The notes beneath the pieces are model-generated. The model did no database searches, was not told the origin of the DNA, and worked only from the letters and a program-made list of their open reading frames with translations. From positions 1 through 22,607 of the IMG/VR virus record IMGVR_UViG_3300028844_005938: DNA of 22,607 nucleotides. One strand, given 5' to 3'. Within the stretch, counting starts at the first letter, position 1. Every line of letters begins with the position of its first letter. The stretch comes from a virus. The position numbers and the translations under genes are program-made. Below are positions 7,244 to 16,083 of the stretch, in pieces.

Positions 7244-10200
7244 AATTGAACTAATCCTTGAACGTTCTTTTATTGATGATTGGATTGAAGGATCAAAAAA
7301 ATATGTTGCTGGTGAAAGAGATAAACTTCTCAAGAAAGCCTGGAATGGAAGTCGCAAGGCTGCCATCAACACGGGAGGAAAACTTTTTCTTCGTTCTCTC
7401 GAAAAGTTAGGTGTAAAGTCTGCTGGTGAAAAAGCAGATTTACTTGATCAGGCAAAGGAGTTAACTATTGCGTATCGTGAAAATCGACATAATGCCAATC
7501 AATCAAATGTACAGTTGATGAAAGCGATGAATAAACTTGGTATATTAGGCGATTATCTTGCAGAAATTACGACAAACAAAAATTTCTTAGAACGAATTGA
7601 TAATTTACTTCAAAGTCAATTTGATCCAGAAAGTCAAATTTTACTTAAGCAAGTAAAAAAATCATTTGAGGAACGACAGAAGCATATTACGACCGCTAAT
7701 AATGCACGTCTAAAATTAATGACTCCTTTATTCAAGCCACTTTTTGATGTAGATTTTTTGAATAATGATTTTAAAAGAGATATTCTACCATTAGAGTCCG
7801 CAGGTCTTATTCTTGTTGATACACCTCAAGAAGAAGAAAAAGCTAAAGATGAAATTCAGAAAAAGGGAAGACCAACTCAACTAAAACCAGAACTTGATTG
7901 GAAAAAAGATCCAACATCAAGTCATTTTCGAAGCATCACAGACCTCACTGTAATGAAAAATTGGCTTGAGCAGGACATCAATCAAAAGGATCCTCAAAAA
8001 GTTCAAAAGGCAAAAGAATTTACAACTGAGATTAACTCAAGAACTTCTGGTGCGACAAGAGAACAAGAATCAAATGAATCTTATCAACCAGAATTGTTTG
8101 AAGAATTGTTTGAGAATTTTGTAACTAAAAAAAAAATTAAAATTCTAGAGGCAGAAGATCGATCTGAATATGAAGAAGATGAAGATGGAAACGTAAGCTC
8201 AGACGAAGAAGTAGATCAAAATATTGTTTCTGAACTCAAACAAGAGTATCAAGAATTCTCAAAAAACATAACAGAAGTTCAAGAAGGATTTGAAAATTTC
8301 TTAACAAAAGATTTTCCAAAACATGTTGAAGAGATTGTAAAAAATTGGCGAAAACAAATTTCTAATAACTCAAAAGAAAAAGAAGAGGATAGAGTAGATG
8401 ATTTATTAACAGTAGCTATTGGTAATTCAAAACGTGTTGTAAAATTAGCAGATGAAATAGCAAATGAATATCGTATTATTCACGGAAACTTAACTACAAA
8501 AAGTTCTGTTCAAAAACTACTTCCAGGAATTTCCTCACTTCTTTCCAAAGTAACTGCTCAAGTCAAAAATTTAAAATCAGGCAACAATCTGAATAACAGA
8601 ATAAGTGCGAACAGTGTTAGGCCTGATGATAAAAATCTCTCTCCCTATGTTCAGTCAATACTTCATGAAATTTTTATAATGCATGGAGTAAGCTTGCTTT
8701 TATTTGATTCATATGTTCGTGATTCTCTGAGTGACCTTGATGATTTTTTTACTTCAAACAATACTCCTATTTTAAAGCCAAGCCAAAAAGTAGAAAAAAC
8801 ACCCTTTCGTAAATTATTATCCACTTTAGAAAAATATAATAAGTTTGTTTCGGAATTTTCTCAGCATACGCAAAATCTTGGCAGTAATAAAGAAGTTCAT
8901 AAATTGTATAACTTTTTGTATGACCATTTGTATTTGACAAAAGCAGGAGAAAATCCAGATGATAAAGATGAAGGATTATTTCATGCTGCTGTTTCTCATG
9001 CGGCAAATAAAAATAAAAAAGAATCTTATGACCATATAAAAGGATTTGCTGATTATCTTGGAAATTTGCTTAAAAGAAATTACCAAGAATTTGATGATTT
9101 GTCAAAACAAAAATTAGATAGTCTTGAAGGTAGAACAGCCTTTGATATAAGAAAGATTGACCGTGATCGAAAAGCGGCGATTTTATCTTGGGGACCTCAT
9201 CCTGAATTACAGGATAAAAAAGATACTGACTTGAATGAGTACGATAGTAAAGATTTTTCTTGGCAAAAATTTATTGAAGATAAACATTTATATTTCAAAA
9301 ATCCTGAATTATATGGTAAGCAAACACCAGCCCATGTGATTCGATATATTCAAAGTTTATCTTTAGAACAAAAGCAAAATAAATGGGAGGAATATCTCGC
9401 ATCAAAAAATAAGGTAAGTACAGAAGAAGGTGAAAAATCAGTTCCAGTGATTGAACACTTAAAGAATGATAAAATAATTGAATATATTAATGAAAATAAA
9501 GTAATTCTCTATACAACTCGAACAACTTGGGCCAAATTAAGAAATAAATGGAAACAAAAACGTAAAGAAGTTTATAATCATATTGAACGAACAAAATATT
9601 ATAAATTTGAGGATCTCTTAGGAAAATTGAATAAAGACATTGCTCCTGTTTCAATAAATCGAAACATCGTTGCTTTTCAAATACCTACTATAAACATATA
9701 TCATATTGACACTTTATTAAAAAATGAAGAATCTTCATCAGAAGACCTCAATCTAACAATTGATTTAGATAAACTTGCTTTTATTGCTGATAATTATAGT
9801 TTATTCGAAAAGATAGTTAAAGGAAATAAAAAAAGTATATTCATTTATGAACAAAATGAAGATTTTCAAAATAAAAATTTGCTAAAAGTGTTGACACAGA
9901 TTGCGACTATACTTGACGCTTTTCAACGAAGTTATGAACCCGCAAAAAAAATAAGTAAAGTTGAATTGATACAAGACTTAACCAATCGTGAATCAGAGTT
10001 TTTTAAAAAATTAGAATCAGATATAAATGAAAATAAAGTTAAAAAAGAGGTTATAATCCTTACAGCGGATTTTAATAAAATAATAAAGGGTCTTGAAAAA
10101 CAACAAACATCATCAATGATTAAGCTTAATATTTTAGCCACTCTTTTCTATAATCAAGATAACAGAGGAGGAAACACTTTAGTTCAAAATTATGCTAAGG

Positions 10201-12185
10201 ATATTGTATCAGAATCTAGTATTGAATCTTCTGATTCTCAAATTCGAATGCTAAAAAGTTCTTCACGGTCAATGAAGAGTAAAGTTGAAGGACGAGATCG
10301 GTTCTTAAGTGCTGAACAAAAATGGAGACATCGTAAAGAAACAATCGATAAAATTTTGACTGATAAAGATCAAATTAAGGCGATGGCTAAAGAAAGAGAA
10401 GAGAGGAATAAAAATAATGCGTTTTCTTATGAGGCACCGAGTTTAGATGAATATAAGTATAAACCTTTGGTTGATTTACTCAAAGATTTCTATACTCATC
10501 TTGGTAGAACAACAGCAAGAGGTATCAAAAGCTTAAGTTCTTATAATAAAGCCTTGTCACGATTTAAAAGATTTCATGATATTCCACAAACCTTCAGTCT
10601 TACAAGTTTTCAAAAGGTTATTACTGATGGTGAATACCCAGACAAATCTAATGATATTCAAGATTACGCTCCAAGAAAAGAATACGATCAAAAACAAAAA
10701 GAACTTATTCATAAAAAAGAAGATTTAGAAAAAATAACCAATTCAGAAACAAATCTCTTGCATAGTTGGGAAGACCTTGATGGTGAATTTAAATCTCTGT
10801 ATGACCTTGATAAGGGAGAGAAGGAAGCGAATCAAAGAATTTGGGATACTATTCTAAAACTTCAAAGACAGAATGAGGATTTTAAACAATTGAATCCAAT
10901 CAATCGTAAATCTTTTATTTCAATTTTGATTCCTTTATTGAAAGCCCTGTTAGAATATTCAAGGCAATCAACTACTTTATTATCTTTTGCTGACAAATTT
11001 ATGACTCTTCATTCAAAAGATATAATGCCTTTGCTAAGATATCGACAAAGTGATCCGAATCATGAGCAAAGTCCATTGAAAAGTAGGTCAGCGATTTCAA
11101 CTGAAAAATGGGACAATTATAATAGTATAATGAGAACATTGATAGGTGGAAGTGATTCGAATGGAATCAAAAGTAAGAATAGTATAGTTGAAAAATTAGG
11201 AAAAGAACCAAACGATAATACAGGTTCTTTTCATCCAGATGAATACCTAGAATACTTAAACTCGGATGAAGTTAATTTAGGGTTCTTTAAAGATATTGAC
11301 GTTGATTTATCAAGTGGCAATTATAAACAACTTGACTTAGAAAAACTGAACAAAAACATTGACGACATTGAATTTTTCTTTGACAAAATGGATCCGGATG
11401 CTGAACTTTCAATAAAGGAAAAAGAAAATGAAAGCGAGGATGAATATGAGGAAAGAAAAGAAAAGATCATAAAGCTGATCAAAACTTATCACAACAAATA
11501 TGAAGATGAAATTCTTCTCGTAAAGAATTTTATTTCAAAAATAAAAGGTAAAGATATTGAAATGCCTTTAGAAAAATTTTATCAAAGTGATCCATATTAT
11601 AAAAAGGTAGGAACTTATATAAGAGATGAAATAAAAGGACTGAGTAATCATCAAAAAGATTCTTTAATTATTATTTGCTGTTCGGTTGCGGAAATATTAT
11701 CAATAAAAAATCATGACCAAAGAGATGACAACCAAAAAACTGTAAAATTAAGTGAAGAAAAAATAAAAAGTATTCTTCAAGATTTTGTTCATCGACTAGT
11801 GGGCAAAGATAAAGGAGATACTGTAAATGATGCGAAACATATTCTCAAAGAATATTTTCGAAAATATAAAGCTCAAGTTTCTGTCAATGAATCATTTGCT
11901 TCAATTCGTTGGCGTAAGAATCCAAGGACGCATTTGAACAAAGTTACAATGGTTTGTAAAAATAATGAATACAAAAAAAGTCTAAATAGAGAAATAAACA
12001 TAGCCGGACAAAAGGTCAAAGAAACCATGTGTTTACCAAAAAGCGCAAAGCCTGCGGTTGATAAAGCAAAAGATAGAAAGTCTTCTCTTAAAAGATGGAA
12101 GACGGTTCGTTCAAATCCAGGCAAAATGAAAATTGCTAAAATGAAAAGAAATTTGACACGCAAATATTCAAAAACTTTAAGGTAG
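7197..12185 (+). CDS. Giant uncharacterised protein in the gp68 position, probable internal head protein
   Basis: I do not recognise this protein. The reading frame is open from an ATG at 7164 (1,673 residues). I prefer the ATG at 7197 (1,662 residues) because it overlaps gp67 less and has a weak AAGAG about ten bases upstream, but neither start has a good ribosome binding site. The sequence is almost entirely hydrophilic and helix-rich in K, E, D, N and S, with no membrane segment or signal peptide. A strongly acidic stretch lies near 8137-8220. The last ~100 residues are very basic and include RWRKNPRTHL, two cysteines (VCKNN, MCLPKS) and a K/R-rich end, suggesting nucleic-acid binding. It occupies the place of the small core protein gp68 between genes 67 and 21, so I infer a scaffold-core or DNA-packed internal protein. 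Codon use is more A-rich than in genes 21-23. Confidence 0.8.
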   Translation: MSKKLQAPNTQLRSSEIELILERSFIDDWIEGSKKYVAGERDKLLKKAWNGSRKAAINTGGKLFLRSLEKLGVKSAGEKADLLDQAKELTIAYRENRHNANQSNVQLMKAMNKLGILGDYLAEITTNKNFLERIDNLLQSQFDPESQILLKQVKKSFEERQKHITTANNARLKLMTPLFKPLFDVDFLNNDFKRDILPLESAGLILVDTPQEEEKAKDEIQKKGRPTQLKPELDWKKDPTSSHFRSITDLTVMKNWLEQDINQKDPQKVQKAKEFTTEINSRTSGATREQESNESYQPELFEELFENFVTKKKIKILEAEDRSEYEEDEDGNVSSDEEVDQNIVSELKQEYQEFSKNITEVQEGFENFLTKDFPKHVEEIVKNWRKQISNNSKEKEEDRVDDLLTVAIGNSKRVVKLADEIANEYRIIHGNLTTKSSVQKLLPGISSLLSKVTAQVKNLKSGNNLNNRISANSVRPDDKNLSPYVQSILHEIFIMHGVSLLLFDSYVRDSLSDLDDFFTSNNTPILKPSQKVEKTPFRKLLSTLEKYNKFVSEFSQHTQNLGSNKEVHKLYNFLYDHLYLTKAGENPDDKDEGLFHAAVSHAANKNKKESYDHIKGFADYLGNLLKRNYQEFDDLSKQKLDSLEGRTAFDIRKIDRDRKAAILSWGPHPELQDKKDTDLNEYDSKDFSWQKFIEDKHLYFKNPELYGKQTPAHVIRYIQSLSLEQKQNKWEEYLASKNKVSTEEGEKSVPVIEHLKNDKIIEYINENKVILYTTRTTWAKLRNKWKQKRKEVYNHIERTKYYKFEDLLGKLNKDIAPVSINRNIVAFQIPTINIYHIDTLLKNEESSSEDLNLTIDLDKLAFIADNYSLFEKIVKGNKKSIFIYEQNEDFQNKNLLKVLTQIATILDAFQRSYEPAKKISKVELIQDLTNRESEFFKKLESDINENKVKKEVIILTADFNKIIKGLEKQQTSSMIKLNILATLFYNQDNRGGNTLVQNYAKDIVSESSIESSDSQIRMLKSSSRSMKSKVEGRDRFLSAEQKWRHRKETIDKILTDKDQIKAMAKEREERNKNNAFSYEAPSLDEYKYKPLVDLLKDFYTHLGRTTARGIKSLSSYNKALSRFKRFHDIPQTFSLTSFQKVITDGEYPDKSNDIQDYAPRKEYDQKQKELIHKKEDLEKITNSETNLLHSWEDLDGEFKSLYDLDKGEKEANQRIWDTILKLQRQNEDFKQLNPINRKSFISILIPLLKALLEYSRQSTTLLSFADKFMTLHSKDIMPLLRYRQSDPNHEQSPLKSRSAISTEKWDNYNSIMRTLIGGSDSNGIKSKNSIVEKLGKEPNDNTGSFHPDEYLEYLNSDEVNLGFFKDIDVDLSSGNYKQLDLEKLNKNIDDIEFFFDKMDPDAELSIKEKENESEDEYEERKEKIIKLIKTYHNKYEDEILLVKNFISKIKGKDIEMPLEKFYQSDPYYKKVGTYIRDEIKGLSNHQKDSLIIICCSVAEILSIKNHDQRDDNQKTVKLSEEKIKSILQDFVHRLVGKDKGDTVNDAKHILKEYFRKYKAQVSVNESFASIRWRKNPRTHLNKVTMVCKNNEYKKSLNREINIAGQKVKETMCLPKSAKPAVDKAKDRKSSLKRWKTVRSNPGKMKIAKMKRNLTRKYSKTLR

Positions 12186-12192
12186 AGGACAA

Positions 12193-13062
12193 ATGAAATT
12201 ACTTGTTGAAAGCTCAGAAGATATCAAGAGTGTGATTGAAGAAAATGCCGATGGTGAAAAATCACATTTCCTTTCTGGCATCTTCATGCAAGCAGAACAA
12301 ACCAACAAGAATGGTAGAATCTATACTTTACCGATTCTTGAAAAAGAAACAAATCGTTACATTGACGAAAAAGTCAAAACGCAACGAGCATTGGGTGAGT
12401 TGAATCACCCTGCAGATCCTACTGTAAATCTTGAGCGAGTTTCACACATGGTGACGGAACTTGCAGTGGATGGAAATAATATTATGGGAAAAGCAAAAGT
12501 GCTTAACACTCCATGTGGGAATATAGTCCGTGGTCTTGTAGACGGTGGCGTTAAGCTTGGAGTATCTTCAAGAGGTGTTGGTTCTCTTCATCAAAGAGAT
12601 GGTGTTTCACTGGTCGGGGAAGACTTTCAATTGTCCGCAATTGATGTTGTCTATGACCCTTCAGCACCAAAAGCTTTTGTTGAAATGGTAATGGAATCTG
12701 TTGATTGGTTATGGAACGATGAAACAAAATCTTATGTAAAGCAGCAAGCTTCAATTCAAGAAGAAAAGTCCTTCACAAACAATCCAATGCCTTTCCTCGA
12801 TACCTTAGTTGAACTGAAAAGTGAAATCAAAGGTATGCAAGATAAGGTAATGATGGTGATGAACGAGAATCGAGAGATTCGCAAACTTGTTGAGAATCAA
12901 GCTTCTGTGCGTGTGAAGAAGAAAGAACAAGAACTAGACCGTTTGATTGAAGATACAAAAGACACTATCGAATTGAGTGTCAAGGAAAAGTTACGAGAGA
13001 AGCGTGAAGCAGAAACTCTTAAAATCTTTGACCATTTTTTGAAAGAAGTATCAAAAAAATAA
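12193..13062 (+). CDS. 21: Prohead core protease (gp21-like)
   Basis: This serine protease is built into the prohead core, where it digests scaffold and trims capsid proteins before DNA entry. The protease domain covers about residues 1-170. Family hallmarks are FLSGIFMQAEQTNKNGRIY at the N terminus, the histidine in ALGELNHP (H72), the serine in LGVSSRGVGS (S125/S126) and LSAIDVVYDPSAP after it. It has 289 residues against 212 in T4. The extra 120 are a charged, probably coiled-coil C-terminal extension that may anchor it in the core. SIQE at 187-190 fits the (L/I)-x-E cleavage rule and could be a self-processing site. An AGAGGA ribosome binding site lies in the 7-base gap after the giant gene. 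Confidence 0.95.
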   Translation: MKLLVESSEDIKSVIEENADGEKSHFLSGIFMQAEQTNKNGRIYTLPILEKETNRYIDEKVKTQRALGELNHPADPTVNLERVSHMVTELAVDGNNIMGKAKVLNTPCGNIVRGLVDGGVKLGVSSRGVGSLHQRDGVSLVGEDFQLSAIDVVYDPSAPKAFVEMVMESVDWLWNDETKSYVKQQASIQEEKSFTNNPMPFLDTLVELKSEIKGMQDKVMMVMNENREIRKLVENQASVRVKKKEQELDRLIEDTKDTIELSVKEKLREKREAETLKIFDHFLKEVSKK

Positions 13063-13067
13063 ATTTT

Positions 13068-13075
13068 TATAAATA
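13068..13075 (+). promoter_or_regulatory. Late promoter TATAAATA for the scaffold gene
   Basis: This is an exact T4 late consensus in the 60-base gap after gene 21, 47 nt before the scaffold start codon. Confidence 0.7.
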
Positions 13076-13122
13076 ATCTATAAACGGACTTTAACTGTTA
13101 ACTATTAAGCAAAGGAATTCTT

Positions 13123-14436
13123 ATGGCCTCTAACACAGAACTTAAGAGTCAGATTTCCGATTTCATGAAAGATAAATTCGGAGATGAAATCAAAGACTCA
13201 ACTGACTTAAGTACTGTTGTTGATGAAGATAAAGTCGATTCAACAGTCAGTGCTTTGATGAAAAAATTGAAGATTACTCCTTCTGCGACCGAAGTTACAA
13301 TCAAAAAAGGAACCACAATCAGCACTCTTGCTACTCAACTTGCAGATGAGCAAGACAAGGATGATGATAGTGATGAGGATACTGTAACTGAAGCACGTCG
13401 ACGGAGAATGAAGAAGAAAGAAGAAGAACTCGAAGAAGCTCGTCGAAAGAAGAAGAAAGAAGAAGACGAGGATCTGAAAAAGAAACTTGATGAAGCTTCA
13501 AAGAAAAAGGATGATGACGATGATGACGAAGACGAAGATGATGAAAAGGAAATGGACTTTGAAGACATTGAAGACAAGGATAATGACGATGATGAAAAAG
13601 ACGAAGATGATGACAAGAAAGAAGCCAAGAAGAAAGCTGATAAAAAGAAGGACGTTAAGGAACAGATTGAATCTCTGTTCGCACAAGACGAAACTCTTAC
13701 AGAGGCTTTCAAAGAAAAAGCAGCAATTCTATTCGAAACCGTCTTGAATAAAAGAATTGACGAAGAAGTGGACGAGATTCGAGAATCTCTCGAAGAGCAA
13801 TACAATGAAAATCTCAAGGAAGCGGTAGAGGCTCATGCTGAACAACTCCATGAAGAATTGGATAACTTGACCACTAAGATTGATGAATACTTGACCTATG
13901 TAGCCGAAGAGTGGATGAAAGAGAACGAATTGGCAATTGAAAAAGGTGTTCGTGCAGAAATCACTGAAAACTTCATTTATGGATTGAGAAATCTCTTTGC
14001 TGAAAACTACATTGACGTTCCAGAAGGCAAGGAAAATCTTGTAGAATCTCTTGAAGAGCAGACCGAAGAACTTCAAGAACAAGTGAATTCTCACCTCAAG
14101 CGCAATATGAGGTTGAAGAAACAACTGCAGAATGAGCGAAGGAAGAACATCTTGTTTGAAAATTCCTCTGACCTGACAATGGCAGAAAGAGATCAACTCG
14201 AGCAGTTGACTGAATCTGTTGACTTTGAAAGCGAAGATGAATTCGAAAAGAAGATTCAGATCATTAAAGAACATTATTTTTCAAATGACTCTGAAACAAC
14301 CGTATCAAAGAAAAAAGATATGACTGAGGAAGAACAGTTTGGTTCTCAAACATTGCTTGAGGATTATCATGCTGAACCTGCCTCGATAACGGCGATTGAC
14401 GTATATAAAAACGCAATTTCAAAATTTGTTCGCTAA
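13123..14436 (+). CDS. 22: Prohead scaffold (core) protein (gp22-like)
   Basis: This is the main assembly core, around which the capsid protein polymerises and which gp21 then destroys. It has 437 residues against 269 in T4. Residues 1-85 look like a small folded domain. Residues ~90-185 are an extreme charged tract of alternating K/R and D/E blocks (for example DDDDDDEDEDDEKE). The rest is long coiled coil (LFETVLNKRIDEEVDEIRES and beyond), the part most like T4 gp22. Several LxE sites followed by alanine (LEE-A, LDE-A, LTE-A, LKE-A) fit gp21 cleavage. The C terminus ends VYKNAISKFVR, a plausible capsid-binding helix. Position between 21 and 23, the AAAGGA ribosome binding site and the dedicated late promoter support the call. 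The charged tract is the main enlargement relative to T4. Confidence 0.93.
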   Translation: MASNTELKSQISDFMKDKFGDEIKDSTDLSTVVDEDKVDSTVSALMKKLKITPSATEVTIKKGTTISTLATQLADEQDKDDDSDEDTVTEARRRRMKKKEEELEEARRKKKKEEDEDLKKKLDEASKKKDDDDDDEDEDDEKEMDFEDIEDKDNDDDEKDEDDDKKEAKKKADKKKDVKEQIESLFAQDETLTEAFKEKAAILFETVLNKRIDEEVDEIRESLEEQYNENLKEAVEAHAEQLHEELDNLTTKIDEYLTYVAEEWMKENELAIEKGVRAEITENFIYGLRNLFAENYIDVPEGKENLVESLEEQTEELQEQVNSHLKRNMRLKKQLQNERRKNILFENSSDLTMAERDQLEQLTESVDFESEDEFEKKIQIIKEHYFSNDSETTVSKKKDMTEEEQFGSQTLLEDYHAEPASITAIDVYKNAISKFVR

Positions 14437-14455
14437 CTTTGAAAAAGTGTAAATA

Positions 14456-14463
14456 TATAAATA
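14456..14463 (+). promoter_or_regulatory. Late promoter TATAAATA for the major capsid gene
   Basis: This is an exact T4 late consensus, 43 nt before the capsid start codon in a 70-base intergenic gap. It is placed to allow high, separate expression of the most abundant virion protein. Confidence 0.77.
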
Positions 14464-14506
14464 AGAAAAAACGAAAGTATTTCAATTTTTTAACAAAGGA
14501 GAAGAT

Positions 14507-16009
14507 ATGATTCTTAACGAGCAAGTTCAAGCAAAGTGGAAACCGATTCTTGAACATGAAGAATTACCTCAAATCGACGACAACTATAAGAAAAGCGTAA
14601 CCGCTATTCTCTTGGAGAACCAAGAAAAAATGATGCGAGAGCAAGCAATTCAGCAACAAGGTTCTGGATTGTTCTTGAGCGAGAATCCAAATGGTGGACC
14701 GATGGGTTCTAGTATGGATACATCCAACTTTGCTTCAGGAGTTGGAGATGGTTTACAGGCTACAGTGCCTTACAACGGACACACCTTTGGTGCTGCACCT
14801 GATGCTTCCGGTGCTGTTCAGTGGGTTGACCCTGTATTGATTTCTCTTGTAAGACGAACCATGCCTAAATTGTTGGCATATGATGTTTGTGGTGTTCAGC
14901 CAATGACATCTCCTGTTGGTTTGATCTTTGCAATGCGTTCACAATACGGATCACCTGGTGTTGTTCCTGGTACAGGAATGGATGGATTTGATGATACACT
15001 ATTGGGAACAAACGAAGCCTTCTTCGGTGAAGCAAACACTGCTTACACAGGAACAGGAACTCATGCTGACCTGAAAAATCCTACACAAGTCAATGCGCTT
15101 ACAGGAACAGATGATCCAGTAGAAGTATTTTTTAATGGGAATATGAATCATGGTAAAGGAATGCCAACCAGCTGGGGTGAGAACATGGGACGACCTAACG
15201 GACCAGAATTCCCAGAAATGTCATTCAGTATTGAGAAGATGTCTGTATCAGCCGTAACACGTAAGTTGCGTGGTCAGTATACTCTTGAGATGGCTCAAGA
15301 CCTGAAAGCAACTCACGGATTGAATGCTGAAAGCGAACTCGCAAACATTCTCTCAAATGAGATTCTTGCTGAAGTAAACCGCCAAGTAATTCGCACCATC
15401 TACACTGTAGCAAAGCCTGGTGCCCAGAACACAACTACCGCTCATGAATTTGACCTTTTGGTTGATTCAAACGGACGATGGTCAGTTGAGAAGTTCAAAG
15501 GTTTGATGTTCCAATTGGAAGTAGAAGCAAACCAAATTGCACGACAAACACGACGTGGAAAAGGAAATGTCATTCTTTGTTCCGCTGATGTTGCTTCCGC
15601 ACTTCAGATGGCAGGAATGCTTGACTACTCCTCAAACATGAGAGTGTCTTTGAAGACTGACGAAACTGACAACTTGTTTGCCGGTATTCTGAATGGTCAA
15701 TTCAAAGTATACATCGATCCTTATCTGCCTGTCAATGCTAAGAAAGCTATGGTATGTGTTGGATACAAAGGAACATCTCCTTATGATGCCGGTGTATTCT
15801 ACTGCCCATATCAGCCGCTACAAATGCTGAAGGCACAAGATCCACGAACCTTCACTCCAATCATTGGATTCATGAGCCGAGATGCAATGGTAGCTAATCC
15901 ATTCTCTCAAGTGGATCGAAATGGTTATCCAGTGCGTATCCCAGATGACGGAATTACTCCTAATCTGAACGTATACTATCGCAAGATGAAGGTTGTTAAC
16001 TTGACCTGA
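14507..16009 (+). CDS. 23: Major capsid protein (gp23-like)
   Basis: This protein builds the head shell. It has 500 residues against 521 in T4 gp23. Recognisable blocks include VDPVLISLVRRTMPKLLAYD, MSFSIEKMSVSAVTRKLRGQ, YTLEMAQDLKATHGLNAESE and ELANILSNEILAEVNRQVIR. The N-terminal ~59 residues are a charged helical propeptide matching the T4 delta domain. The sequence FLSE-N at 56-60 gives an (L/I)-x-E site, so gp21 is predicted to cut after E59 and leave a mature N terminus NPNGGPMGSSMD. The start has a strong AAAGGAG ribosome binding site and a dedicated late promoter, and a terminator follows. No gp24-like vertex paralogue follows it in the window. Confidence 0.97.
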   Translation: MILNEQVQAKWKPILEHEELPQIDDNYKKSVTAILLENQEKMMREQAIQQQGSGLFLSENPNGGPMGSSMDTSNFASGVGDGLQATVPYNGHTFGAAPDASGAVQWVDPVLISLVRRTMPKLLAYDVCGVQPMTSPVGLIFAMRSQYGSPGVVPGTGMDGFDDTLLGTNEAFFGEANTAYTGTGTHADLKNPTQVNALTGTDDPVEVFFNGNMNHGKGMPTSWGENMGRPNGPEFPEMSFSIEKMSVSAVTRKLRGQYTLEMAQDLKATHGLNAESELANILSNEILAEVNRQVIRTIYTVAKPGAQNTTTAHEFDLLVDSNGRWSVEKFKGLMFQLEVEANQIARQTRRGKGNVILCSADVASALQMAGMLDYSSNMRVSLKTDETDNLFAGILNGQFKVYIDPYLPVNAKKAMVCVGYKGTSPYDAGVFYCPYQPLQMLKAQDPRTFTPIIGFMSRDAMVANPFSQVDRNGYPVRIPDDGITPNLNVYYRKMKVVNLT

Positions 16010-16031
16010 TTTTTACGAACAGTGAAAGAAG

Positions 16032-16063
16032 AAAGCGTGGGTGTAAAAACTCACGCTTTTTTT
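16032..16063 (+). terminator. Rho-independent terminator after the capsid gene
   Basis: AAAGCGTG (16032-16039) pairs with CACGCTTT (16052-16059). The stem extends inward through a G-U and two further pairs to about 11 bp around a 6-base loop, and is followed by a seven-T tract ending at 16063. It lies between two convergent genes and may also slow leftward transcripts. Confidence 0.88.
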
Positions 16064-16083
16064 AGGCCTTGGATTTTGAAGGG

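Noticed and set aside
7164-12185. Virion RNA polymerase or tape-measure protein as identity of the giant gene
   Set aside because: I see no polymerase motifs, no hydrophobic tape-measure segments and no tail-gene context. The position is between prohead core genes.
13123-13380. Acyl-carrier-like fold at the scaffold N terminus
   Set aside because: The helical pattern and length are vaguely similar, but the serine attachment motif (DSL) of carrier proteins is not present in the right context.
13335-13817. Serine/phenylalanine-rich 160-residue frame opposite the scaffold
   Set aside because: The purine tract of the scaffold gene read backwards gives Ser/Phe repeats. There is no sign of a real gene.
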